15,105 bases of DNA from JBBQKI01 sp038326725 (GCA_038326725.1 JBBQKI010000044.1:1-15105); one strand, 5' to 3'; positions 1 through 6,787 are shown, counted from the stretch's first letter. Notes: generated by a model from the letters alone, not told the origin. A program made the numbers and translations.

Positions 1-1712
1 TGCAAGGCATGCTGAGAGGAAGATAAAAATCCGCGGGTGGGGTTGTATTGTTCCGTTAAAACCGAGCCATCGTTCAAATACGCTTTTGCGGTAGTGCCCA
101 AGAAAACCTCGTTGGGATTATGTTCAAATTGGACTTTTAGAAAATGGTTTTTCAGATTTTGACTTCCCTTGTTTTTCATAATGAAGGGAGATTCGCCAAT
201 ATTGTTTACCACAACATCCAAAAACCCATCGTTGTTTAGATCGCCATAAGCCGCACCCGATGAAAAGGCAGGCCCACCGCTGTTCCAGGTGTTGGAAACG
301 TCTTCATAAGACAGTTCGCCCGTGTTCCGGAAAAAAAAGGACGGCACTTTATTACTTGGGATGGCCTTCAACCAATCCATTAATTTTATTTCTTTGGCAT
401 TCAGCTTTTTTTGAAGGGAATCCATGGTGTACCGGGCATAATCATTGTTCGTTATGTCCCGAAGATAGCCGTTGGAAACAAAAAGGTCCTTATAGCCGTC
501 ATTATCAAAATCGGCCAGCAAAGCGCTCCAGCTCCAGTCCGTGGTTGCTATATTGGCCATTAACGCAATGTCGGAAAAATTCCCTTCGCAAGAATTCAAC
601 TGTAAGGAATTTGCAGAATACTGCGGTTGCAACCCGTAATCGACCATTTTTTGAAACTTGTCATAATTTTGGGCCATTCCCATCATTTTTTGGCGATAAT
701 TGTCCCTTGGGAGCATATCCAATGTTATTAAATCTAGGCAACCATCATTATTAATATCTGCAAAATCGGACCCCATCGAAGAAAATGAACTATGCCTAAA
801 ATAGGTTTCAAACTCATCCTTGAAGGTATTGTTGCGTTGGTTTATATAAAGATTATCGGGCCTTATGTAGTCATTGCAAACATAAATATCCTGAAACCCA
901 TCGGCATTAAAATCGGACACTACGGCGCTAAGACCAAAAGCTTCGTTCAGCATTCCGGCTTTTTCGGTGATATCGGAGAATTTATTATTATCATTTTTAT
1001 AAATCCTCCCTGAAATATAATCGTATGATTGAGGTTTTGCGACAACCAACTTTCCATCCGCGTCCTTTACCAGATTGATATTATTGCTTTCCCACAGATT
1101 GTTGGGATGATTGACGAGGTAAACGTCCAGATCATTATCGTTGTCCATATCAAAAAAATAGGCCTGGGATGAAAAACTGGGATCATCCAAGCCATATTCT
1201 TTACTTTTGTCGGTGAAGGTTTCGTTTCCATTGTTTATGTACAGTACATTCCTTCTAAGCTCAAACTCATTAAAGGCCGATTTGCACACATAAATATCAA
1301 GAAAACCATCGTTGTTCACGTCTGCCATGGTTACTCCCGTCTTAAAGCCCAAACCCCCGTTGACCCCTGCTGTTTCGGTGATATCCTTGAATTTAAAATC
1401 GCCCAAATTCAGATATAGTTTATTGATGACCATGTTCCCGCTAAAGTAAATATCATCCAGCCCATCGTTATTAATATCACCAATTGCAACCCCACCGCCG
1501 TTATAGAGGTATTCATATAGGAGAAAATTGAAATCTTCGGTCTCGGTGATGGTGTTCAAAAAATTGATCCCAGTTTGGGTACTGTCCAACAATTGAAAGA
1601 GCTGTTCGGTTTTCGGCTCTTGCCCTTCTGCAATTTTGGGGGCATCATTGCATTTGATAAAAAAATTGGCGACCAAAATCGCGTAAAATAAATATAAAAC
1701 CTTCTTTTTCAT
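1..1712 (-). CDS. FG-GAP/VCBS-repeat, ASPIC/UnbV-type lipoprotein (3' end beyond left edge)
   Basis: The reading frame is open from the ATG at 1712 to the left edge, giving 570 residues with no stop. It starts with a lipoprotein-like signal (MKKK, hydrophobic run, Cys21 after FFIK; the lipobox is loose). Seven FG-GAP/VCBS calcium-loop repeats are visible, of the form (G/A)D(I/V/F/L)NNDG-x-x-D(I/V/L), for example GDINNDGLDD, ADVNNDGFLD, FDMDNDNDLD and GDLNNDGFLD. These build a beta-propeller, probably Ca-binding. The last residues visible (NPTRGFLSSSQHAL) look like the start of an ASPIC/UnbV domain, so several hundred residues are probably missing; family members often exceed 1000 aa. The start lies one base after the stop of the upstream haloperoxidase-like gene, so the two are probably translationally coupled. 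The molecular function is unknown. An envelope binding or scaffold role beside the enzyme is inference. Confidence 0.9.
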   Translation of the reverse strand, partial: MKKKVLYLFYAILVANFFIKCNDAPKIAEGQEPKTEQLFQLLDSTQTGINFLNTITETEDFNFLLYEYLYNGGGVAIGDINNDGLDDIYFSGNMVINKLYLNLGDFKFKDITETAGVNGGLGFKTGVTMADVNNDGFLDIYVCKSAFNEFELRRNVLYINNGNETFTDKSKEYGLDDPSFSSQAYFFDMDNDNDLDVYLVNHPNNLWESNNINLVKDADGKLVVAKPQSYDYISGRIYKNDNNKFSDITEKAGMLNEAFGLSAVVSDFNADGFQDIYVCNDYIRPDNLYINQRNNTFKDEFETYFRHSSFSSMGSDFADINNDGCLDLITLDMLPRDNYRQKMMGMAQNYDKFQKMVDYGLQPQYSANSLQLNSCEGNFSDIALMANIATTDWSWSALLADFDNDGYKDLFVSNGYLRDITNNDYARYTMDSLQKKLNAKEIKLMDWLKAIPSNKVPSFFFRNTGELSYEDVSNTWNSGGPAFSSGAAYGDLNNDGFLDVVVNNIGESPFIMKNKGSQNLKNHFLKVQFEHNPNEVFLGTTAKAYLNDGSVLTEQYNPTRGFLSSSQHAL

Positions 1713-1713
1713 C

Positions 1714-3036
1714 TTATTGCCTCATTTTGTTCAACACTTCTTTTCCTATAAAATTTCCTTGTTTATAGCCTTCCTCGATCCCGTTCATGTAATGAATTCC
1801 CGCATAAAAACGGCTTAGGCTTACTTCCCATGCTGCCTGATCGAAAGAATCATATGATCGAACTTCCCTTCCGAACAAAACCTGGGTGGAATCCACGAAT
1901 GGATAGTTTTCCCCATAAATTTCAGATAATACTGTTGCCGCGGAAGCGGAAATAACACTATGGCCGCTGGGGTATTCGGGAAATGGCGGGGTTTGTATTA
2001 TGGGCTTCCAATTTACGTCAATATATAGTTGGATGTAGGTTATGGGGCGGATAACATTGGTCCTGTATTTTTCGTTCCAGCATGTAATTATCCCATCATA
2101 CATTGCGATGGCTGTAAAAGTATAGGCCTTTGTGGTCTTAAATAAAGAACTTTTTTCGCGGCCACTGATTTGGTGGATAATGTTCAGCCAATGTCCGGGG
2201 GGGGCTATTTTATGCTCCATGGTCACCAAATGTCCTTGATGTTTTGAAATATTTGGGTTGTCGTCCCAAAACCACGCTATATCCACAAATGATGAATCCT
2301 GGATTTTTGATTGATTATAAACTTCAAGCGCCATTTCATAAAATGGGGTACCCTTCGTGGTTTCATATTTGGAAAGCGGGGTGGCTACATAAATTGACGC
2401 ACTGTCCACCACCAAGGTCCGCAATTTGTTCCAATGAGGCTCCAGCCCTGCCTGATAATCTGGTGGGGTCTCGTTCCAAAAGCCGGGTTCTTTTGCGCTG
2501 GTAAATCTGTCCATGGTCCGGGTTTCCACGTAATTGTCCTTGTTCATCCAAGCAATCAATTCTTGGGATACAGCTTCGGCATATCTTTTTGAGGCAGCAA
2601 TAGTATTTTCGTCAAGGCCATTATGCTTTGCCTTAAGCTCAAAGGAACTTGCGAGTTCACCGGCGTAATGTTCCGAAAAAACAACTTTTTTTGCCAACAT
2701 GCAAAAAGCCAAAAGTGCGGATAGTTCCGGATTTGCTATTTCAGGATCAATTTTGGGAAAACTGTCCAGTCCCTTAATATTTTTAGTGATTTCCGGAAGG
2801 CTATCGGGATAAAAATTCTGCAAAGCAATATAATGTGCGAGGTGCGGATAAACATAAACCCTTGAAGCTATTGGCGGCGGAAATCCATCTTCCATCGCAA
2901 TTTCCAACAATCTGCGGTTTGCACTGTTCAAATCTTCAGTGCCGAAAATTGGGGAAGAAATGTCTTCTTTGGAAGAAGGCTTACAGGAAATTAAAATTAA
3001 CAGGATTGCTATTATAGGAAAAACGCAGTGCTTCAT
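1714..3036 (-). CDS. Vanadium-dependent haloperoxidase / PAP2-fold lipoprotein
   Basis: This is a 440-aa protein with a lipoprotein signal (hydrophobic stretch ending LILISC, Cys18), so it is predicted to sit in the outer membrane or face the periplasm. The C-terminal part carries the complete vanadate/phosphate pocket of the PAP2/haloperoxidase superfamily: KX6RP (Lys323, Arg330-Pro331), PSGH (356-359, His359) and SRX5H (Ser408, Arg409, His415). The long helical N-terminal part and overall length fit vanadium-dependent haloperoxidase-like proteins better than short membrane PAP2 phosphatases. Members oxidise halides with H2O2 or act as acid phosphatases; the sequence alone does not decide which. 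It is first in an operon with the ASPIC protein (one-base gap) and has a good Bacteroidota promoter upstream. An 8-base C run (2197-2204) lies in the coding strand at Ala-Pro-Pro of IAPPGHW. Confidence 0.88.
   Translation of the reverse strand: MKHCVFPIIAILLILISCKPSSKEDISSPIFGTEDLNSANRRLLEIAMEDGFPPPIASRVYVYPHLAHYIALQNFYPDSLPEITKNIKGLDSFPKIDPEIANPELSALLAFCMLAKKVVFSEHYAGELASSFELKAKHNGLDENTIAASKRYAEAVSQELIAWMNKDNYVETRTMDRFTSAKEPGFWNETPPDYQAGLEPHWNKLRTLVVDSASIYVATPLSKYETTKGTPFYEMALEVYNQSKIQDSSFVDIAWFWDDNPNISKHQGHLVTMEHKIAPPGHWLNIIHQISGREKSSLFKTTKAYTFTAIAMYDGIITCWNEKYRTNVIRPITYIQLYIDVNWKPIIQTPPFPEYPSGHSVISASAATVLSEIYGENYPFVDSTQVLFGREVRSYDSFDQAAWEVSLSRFYAGIHYMNGIEEGYKQGNFIGKEVLNKMRQ
2197..2204 (-). 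repeat. Eight-base C homopolymer inside the haloperoxidase-like gene
   Basis: The plus strand has eight consecutive G, which is eight C in the coding strand, encoding the end of Ala and two Pro codons of IAPPGHW. Long C/G runs are rare in this AT-rich DNA and are prone to slippage. In the assembled sequence the frame is intact. Confidence 0.9.
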
Positions 3037-3044
3037 CGCTAAAT

Positions 3045-3065
3045 GTTAAAAAATTTAACGTTAAA
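3045..3065. repeat. Overlapping palindromes at the haloperoxidase operon promoter/leader
   Basis: A perfect 12-bp palindrome, TTTAACGTTAAA (3054-3065), overlaps the downstream half of the predicted -7 box. Its left arm also pairs with GTTAAA at 3045-3050 (GTTAAA-TTT-TTTAAC on the minus strand). It could be an operator or a small hairpin at the mRNA 5' end. The AT-rich composition means chance is not excluded. Confidence 0.4.
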
Positions 3066-3092
3066 GGTAATTTTATTTTTTTAAGAAATCAA
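3062..3092 (-). promoter_or_regulatory. Bacteroidota-type promoter of the haloperoxidase/ASPIC operon
   Basis: On the minus strand, TTG (3092-3090) is followed after 20 bases by TACCTTTA (3069-3062). This is one mismatch from the Bacteroidota -7 consensus TAnnTTTG. Predicted transcription start is near 3056, giving a leader of about 20 bases before the ATG at 3036. Confidence 0.55.
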
Positions 3093-3113
3093 TTTCGTTT
3101 TTTTTTAAAATTT

Positions 3114-4289
3114 TTAGCCTTTTCTGAATTTAGCTGTTTCAACAAAAATATGCTCCAAAATTTTCGCATCTGTTTCGGTGAATTCCAAATTACGGCGACG
3201 CAATACTTCTTTGGCGACCTCAAAAGCTTTTTCTGTTTTATAGGTAGTCATACCGGCACTGCCACCCCAACTGAAACTGGGGATGAAATTCCGGGGAAAA
3301 CCACTTCCAAAAATATTCGCACTCACGCCCACCACCGTCCCAGTATTGAACATGGTGTTAATTCCGCATTTGCTGTGATCGCCCATCATCAAACCGCAAA
3401 ACTGTAGTGCGGTGGGCGCGAAACTTTCGGTTTCATAATCCCACAGGCGCACCTCGGCATAATTGTTTTTTAAGTTGGAATTATTGGTGTCCGCTCCCAA
3501 ATTGCACCATTCGCCCAGCACCGAATTCCCCAAAAAACCATCGTGGCCTTTATTGGAATACCCAAAAATCACAGAATTGTTCACCTCTCCCCCCACTTTG
3601 CTGTGCGGGCCAACAGTTGTTGGGCCATAAATTTTTGCACCCATTTTCAAGGTTGCATTTTCGCAAAGCGCAAATGGACCGCGAACATTGCAGCCCTCCA
3701 TTATTTCGGCATCTTTACCTATATAGATTGGCCCATCGGTAGCATTTAACGAACAGAAAGTAAGCATCGCGCCTTCTTCAATGAATATGTTTTCTTTCCC
3801 AGTTGCAAAAATGGATTTTGGAATGGGCTGTGATTTTCGACCTTCCGTCAATAGCTGAAAATCCTTTTTGAGGGCTTCCCCGTTCAAGGAAAAAATATCC
3901 CAGGTATGTTGAATTCGCAAAACATCTTTGGTTGGATATTGAAAGATTTTATAATTTTCAAATTCCACTTCCTGATCTTCTTTTGCGAAAAAAGCAATAG
4001 GTTCATCCCCTATAAAAATTGCTTGATTTTCCAAAAGCCCTTTAATTTTTTCAACTAAATTTTCGGAAGGAAGAAATGAAGCATTGATCAAAATATTTTT
4101 CTCCAGTTCCACCATCGGGTATTTTTCAGTGAGATAATCTTCGGTAACGGTGGTGGTGGTTGCGCCCAAAAAAAGTTCCCACTTTTCCCGTATGGTGAGA
4201 ATCCCAATACGGATATCCGCCACGGGACGGGTAAATGTAAATGGCAAAAGCTGGTTGCGAACGTTTCCGTCAAAAAGGATGTAGTTCAT
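3114..4289 (-). CDS. Alternative (Bacteroidota-type) GlmU family sugar nucleotidyl/acetyltransferase
   Basis: This 391-aa cytoplasmic protein matches the alternative GlmU family typical of Bacteroidota, expected to make UDP-GlcNAc from glucosamine-1-phosphate for peptidoglycan and lipid A. The N-terminal part starts YILFDGNVRNQLLPFT, followed by TRPVADIR and EKW, the hallmark of this family. It lacks the LxxGxGTRM loop of classical GlmU, so the uridylyl site differs. From about residue 165 to 330 it shows hexapeptide-like left-handed beta-helix repeats. The stretch around 249-280 (GHDGFLGNSVLGEWCNLGA, then NLKNNYAEVRLWD) resembles the acetyl-CoA/sugar site of classical GlmU. The start is the only ATG near the 5' end, preceded by an 18-bp tandem repeat. 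It lies 60 bases after the small coiled-coil gene on the same strand and may be co-transcribed with it. Whether both activities are present is inferred from family knowledge. Confidence 0.9.
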   Translation of the reverse strand: MNYILFDGNVRNQLLPFTFTRPVADIRIGILTIREKWELFLGATTTTVTEDYLTEKYPMVELEKNILINASFLPSENLVEKIKGLLENQAIFIGDEPIAFFAKEDQEVEFENYKIFQYPTKDVLRIQHTWDIFSLNGEALKKDFQLLTEGRKSQPIPKSIFATGKENIFIEEGAMLTFCSLNATDGPIYIGKDAEIMEGCNVRGPFALCENATLKMGAKIYGPTTVGPHSKVGGEVNNSVIFGYSNKGHDGFLGNSVLGEWCNLGADTNNSNLKNNYAEVRLWDYETESFAPTALQFCGLMMGDHSKCGINTMFNTGTVVGVSANIFGSGFPRNFIPSFSWGGSAGMTTYKTEKAFEVAKEVLRRRNLEFTETDAKILEHIFVETAKFRKG

Positions 4290-4299
4290 TTTTGGTTGT

Positions 4300-4338
4300 T
4301 TGTTAATGGTTGATTGGTTGTTAATGGTTGATTGGTTG
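4300..4338. repeat. 18-bp tandem direct repeat (2.2 copies) in the GlmU-family leader
   Basis: Two identical 18-bp copies, TTGTTAATGGTTGATTGG-like in phase, occupy 4300-4317 and 4318-4335, with three further matching bases. They lie between the stop of the coiled-coil gene (4350) and the GlmU-family ATG (4289), so they are probably in the untranslated leader. Unit size and copy number may vary between strains. Confidence 0.85.
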
Positions 4339-4349
4339 ATGGCAAGGAT

Positions 4350-4664
4350 TTATAAAAGATCCATCCATACCAATAAAAACATGAATACGGCCAGCCCGGC
4401 AATGATAATCCCCACAAGGGCAAGCGTATAGTTGGTTTTGGATTTTTTGGTAAGCACTAAAATTTGTTCCGCCATTTGTTGAATGAGTTCTGCCTGCTTT
4501 AGTTCGTTTTTTTCAAGGGTTTCTATCCTTTTCAGCAAACTTGCGGGATCAAAACTATGGTCGCCCTCCGTTTTTGCTTTTTCCTTTTTATTGGAAGAAA
4601 GAATCTTGCCTGCCATTTCGGCTATTGAAATTGCGGTTGGTATTAATTGTCCCCAAGGTAGCAT
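4350..4664 (-). CDS. Small coiled-coil protein with C-terminal membrane anchor
   Basis: This gene is not recognised beyond its architecture. The 104-aa product has a short hydrophobic N-terminal stretch (MLPWGQLIPTAISIAEMAG), a charged Lys-rich linker (about 25-35), a probable coiled coil (about 42-72, heptad-like LLKRIETLEKNELKQAELI) and one transmembrane segment (about 80-101) followed by only a few residues. That is the layout of a tail-anchored protein with its coiled coil in the cytoplasm. An in-frame stop just upstream makes the ATG at 4664 the first possible one. A candidate promoter lies at 4705-4733, right after the L31 terminator, so it may be transcribed with the GlmU-family gene. 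Clean reading frame, coding-like composition and context support a real gene; the function is unknown. Confidence 0.72.
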   Translation of the reverse strand: MLPWGQLIPTAISIAEMAGKILSSNKKEKAKTEGDHSFDPASLLKRIETLEKNELKQAELIQQMAEQILVLTKKSKTNYTLALVGIIIAGLAVFMFLLVWMDLL

Positions 4665-4704
4665 CGTTTATGTTTTTAGGAGTTGATAGAAATTTCTTAA
4701 GCAA

Positions 4705-4733
4705 TAAAGATAGCGAAGGCTGGTAGAACTCAA
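4705..4733 (-). promoter_or_regulatory. Candidate promoter of the coiled-coil / GlmU-family genes
   Basis: On the minus strand, TTG (4733-4731) is followed after 18 bases by TATCTTTA (4712-4705), one mismatch from TAnnTTTG. It starts just beyond the U-tract of the L31 terminator. A 10-bp palindrome, AGAAATTTCT (4688-4697), lies at the predicted transcription start. Confidence 0.4.
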
Positions 4734-4737
4734 ACAA

Positions 4738-4765
4738 AAAAGCCTTCGATTTCTCGAAAGCTTTT
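4738..4765 (-). terminator. Rho-independent terminator of the L31 gene
   Basis: The minus-strand transcript forms a 12-bp stem (4765-4754 with 4749-4738, one G-U pair) closed by a GAAA tetraloop and ending in a run of six U (4741-4736). It lies 25 bases after the L31 stop codon. The 3' arm can also pair perfectly over eight bases with 4714-4721 further downstream. Confidence 0.85.
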
Positions 4766-4789
4766 ATAATTTATAACTCAATAAAAAGA

Positions 4790-5050
4790 TTATTTTTCTT
4801 CTTTTTTGAATTTTGAGTATTTGTTCTTGAATTTGTCGATACGTCCGGCGGTGTCGATCAGTTTCGCTTTTCCGGTGTAAAACGGATGCGAAGATCTTGA
4901 AATCTCCATTTTTACCAATGGATATGATACCCCATCCACTTCAATGGTTTCGCGGGTATCTGCTGTGGATTTGGTCAAGAATACATCTTCGTTGGACATG
5001 TCCTTAAAAGCGACCAATCTGTAATTTTCGGGGTGAATATCTTTTTTCAT
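4790..5050 (-). CDS. rpmE2: 50S ribosomal protein L31, type B (zinc-independent)
   Basis: This 86-aa ribosomal protein of the large subunit central protuberance begins MKKDIHPENYRLV and contains the characteristic SRSSHPFYTGK segment and a basic C-terminus (KFKNKYSKFKKEEK). It has no cysteine at all, so it lacks the zinc ribbon of the type A form and belongs to the C-minus (type B) group, which in other bacteria often replaces the zinc form under zinc limitation. Length is normal for the type B form. It appears monocistronic: a full two-box promoter at 5099-5128, a leader of about 42 bases with a hairpin, and a strong terminator at 4738-4765. It is divergent from the DUF4199-glycosyltransferase operon. 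Confidence 0.97.
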   Translation of the reverse strand: MKKDIHPENYRLVAFKDMSNEDVFLTKSTADTRETIEVDGVSYPLVKMEISRSSHPFYTGKAKLIDTAGRIDKFKNKYSKFKKEEK

Positions 5051-5069
5051 CTTTTTGTTTATTTAATGC

Positions 5070-5095
5070 TCTCGTTCCAGTTTTCGGAATTGAGA
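5070..5095 (-). promoter_or_regulatory. Leader hairpin of the L31 mRNA (possible autoregulatory element)
   Basis: In the minus-strand transcript, UCUC-AA-UUCC (5095-5086) pairs with GGAA-C-GAGA (5078-5070) around the seven-base loop GAAAACU. This gives two 4-bp helices with a small asymmetric internal loop. The hairpin starts about four bases after the -7 box, at or near the predicted mRNA 5' end. Leader control of L31 genes is known in other phyla; a role here is inference. Confidence 0.35.
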
Positions 5096-5098
5096 TTG

Positions 5099-5128
5099 CA
5101 AATTTAAATAATTAATGCAAACCCGCAA
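5099..5128 (-). promoter_or_regulatory. Bacteroidota-type promoter of the L31 gene
   Basis: On the minus strand, TTG (5128-5126), 19 bases, then TAAATTTG (5106-5099), a perfect match to TAnnTTTG with ideal spacing. Predicted start is near 5092. Confidence 0.75.
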
Positions 5129-5229
5129 TAGCATATACGGTTTTTTTCCTTTTAAAAAATATAGTGCAAACTAATGTATTTATTGAAGTGATTCCGTTTT
5201 TTCAAAATTAAAAAATCATAACGTTTCCC

Positions 5230-5237
5230 TATATTTG
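5230..5237 (+). promoter_or_regulatory. -7 promoter element of the DUF4199-glycosyltransferase operon
   Basis: TATATTTG matches TAnnTTTG perfectly, 33 bases upstream of the ATG at 5271. No TTG is found at the right distance upstream, so the -33 part is weak or absent. Its position rules out the in-frame TTG at 5235 as a start codon, because that codon lies inside the promoter. Confidence 0.55.
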
Positions 5238-5270
5238 TTGACCAACAAACAAACCAAAAAACAAACAATT

Positions 5271-5813
5271 ATGGAAAAACATGCCGTTTCAATTAAAAAA
5301 AGCGCACTGAACTATGGTATTATCCTAGGTGGGTTGTCTTCCCTCATTACCGCTTTAATTTACGTTATTAATCTTGATCTTTTTACTAAATGGTGGTTAA
5401 TGATTATTTTTGTGCTATTAACATTTGCAATTTCCATTGTATCGGTTGCAAAAGCTAAGGGAATGCTGAATGGGTTTATTTCATTTAAGGAAGCCTTTAC
5501 TGTATATTTTATTACGGTTGCTGTAGGGTTTTTTATAAGCACTTTGGTTATGATTTTGATTTTTGTTGTAATTGATCCCGAAGCTGCCGCATTACTTCAA
5601 GAGAGGTCCGTGGAAATGACCCGCGAAATGATGGAAAAATTTGGCGCACCAGCTGCTGAAATTGACAAACAAATCGCAAACCTAGAAGGACAAAACAATT
5701 ATTCAATCGGTTCACAACTAAAATCCTATGTTTTCGGCCTCACCTTTATGAGTGTTTTTGGGTTAATGATAGCACTTATTTTTAGACGAAAAGACCCTAA
5801 CGTAGCGTTATAA
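5271..5813 (+). CDS. DUF4199 family membrane protein
   Basis: This 180-aa inner-membrane protein belongs to the DUF4199 family, common in Bacteroidota and of unknown function. Four membrane segments are visible: about 15-34, 41-60, 76-101 and 152-171. Between the third and fourth is a loop of about 50 residues rich in Glu, Met and Ala (around 103-140), probably helical. The SFKEAF stretch before the third segment and the basic end FRRKDPN fit the family. The ATG at 5271 (MEKHAVSIKK) is chosen over a TTG 36 bases earlier, which overlaps the promoter and would add an implausible Lys/Thr/Gln tail. It lies six bases before the glycosyltransferase gene, a common flavobacterial pairing that suggests a supporting role in the same envelope pathway (inference). 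Confidence 0.9.
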   Translation: MEKHAVSIKKSALNYGIILGGLSSLITALIYVINLDLFTKWWLMIIFVLLTFAISIVSVAKAKGMLNGFISFKEAFTVYFITVAVGFFISTLVMILIFVVIDPEAAALLQERSVEMTREMMEKFGAPAAEIDKQIANLEGQNNYSIGSQLKSYVFGLTFMSVFGLMIALIFRRKDPNVAL

Positions 5814-5819
5814 TTTTTA

Positions 5820-6773
5820 ATGAACCTATCCATCGTAATCCCGCTTCTCAACGAAGAAGAATCCATAAATGAACTGTACCATTGGATCGCAAAGGTGTTA
5901 CGGTCCAATGGTTTTATTTATGAAATCATTTTCATTGATGATGGTAGTAATGATGGTTCTTGGCAACTCATTGAAACGCTTACCCAAAATCATCAAGAAG
6001 TAAAAGGCATCCGCTTCCAAAAAAATTACGGAAAATCCCAAGCCCTTCATGCAGGTTTTGCCTTAGCACAAGGTTCAGTAATTATTACTATGGATGCGGA
6101 CCTTCAGGACAACCCCGAAGAAATCCCGGAACTTTACAAGTTGATCATCGAGCAGGATTACGACCTTGTTTCTGGATGGAAAAAAGTAAGATACGATTCC
6201 AAATTCACCAAAAACCTACCTTCAAAACTTTTTAATTTTGCGGCCCGCAAAACCTCAGGCGTAGCGCTTCACGACTTTAATTGTGGTTTAAAAGCCTATA
6301 AAAAAGATGTCATTAAATCCATTGAAGTTACCGGAGAGATGCACCGTTATATTCCTGTGTTGGTTAAAAATGCGGGTTTCACCAATATTTCAGAGAAAAC
6401 CGTACGCCACCAAGCCCGGAAATATGGCACCACAAAATTCGGCGCAGAACGTTTCCTGCGAGGGTTTTTGGACTTGATAACCATCTGGTTTTTGTCGCGC
6501 TTCGGGAAAAGACCGATGCACCTTTTTGGAGCTTGGGGCGCCATTATGCTATTGGTCGGATTTTTACTAACACTTTATTTGGGGTTGGATAAATTATTCA
6601 TAAACCCAACGGGAAGGCTCATCACGGAAAAACCGCAATTTTATATCGCAATTACCGCAATGATTTTGGGGACGCAATTGTTCCTTGCAGGGTTTTTGGG
6701 CGAGCTTATCCTTCGCAGTAAAAAGGATTCCCACAACTACATCATCAAAGAACTGCGAAACGTAAAAGAATAA
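5820..6773 (+). CDS. GT2 glycosyltransferase, DPM1/GtrB-like, membrane-anchored
   Basis: This 317-aa family 2 glycosyltransferase has a GT-A catalytic domain (about 1-225) and two C-terminal membrane helices (about 234-255 and 275-298). Visible motifs are the start LSIVIPLLNEEE, the nucleotide-binding pair Asp40-Asp41 in FIDDGSNDGS, the metal-binding MDADLQD (Asp92, Asp94, with Gln96-Asp97), HDFNCGLKAY (151-160) and RHQARKYGTTKFG (197-208), which matches the family's KYG/SKY region. Homologues transfer a sugar from a nucleotide donor to a polyprenyl phosphate, giving a lipid-linked sugar used for glycan or lipid A decoration. Donor and acceptor cannot be read from the sequence. It lies second in the operon, six bases after the DUF4199 gene and 39 bases before the phosphohexomutase. 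Confidence 0.93.
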   Translation: MNLSIVIPLLNEEESINELYHWIAKVLRSNGFIYEIIFIDDGSNDGSWQLIETLTQNHQEVKGIRFQKNYGKSQALHAGFALAQGSVIITMDADLQDNPEEIPELYKLIIEQDYDLVSGWKKVRYDSKFTKNLPSKLFNFAARKTSGVALHDFNCGLKAYKKDVIKSIEVTGEMHRYIPVLVKNAGFTNISEKTVRHQARKYGTTKFGAERFLRGFLDLITIWFLSRFGKRPMHLFGAWGAIMLLVGFLLTLYLGLDKLFINPTGRLITEKPQFYIAITAMILGTQLFLAGFLGELILRSKKDSHNYIIKELRNVKE

Positions 6774-6787
6774 CCATAGGGTTTCAT

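Noticed and set aside
260..1013. Plus-strand open frames of 164 and 73 aa
   Set aside because: They are antisense to the ASPIC/FG-GAP gene, which has clear domain repeats; the translations are Cys/Trp/His-rich and resemble nothing.
4300..4338. CRISPR-like repeat
   Set aside because: Two directly abutting 18-bp copies without spacers are a simple tandem repeat; no cas gene nearby.
5235..5270. TTG start giving a 192-aa DUF4199 protein
   Set aside because: The TTG lies inside a perfect TAnnTTTG promoter box, and the added residues are Lys/Thr/Gln-rich translation of leader sequence. The ATG at 5271 is better.
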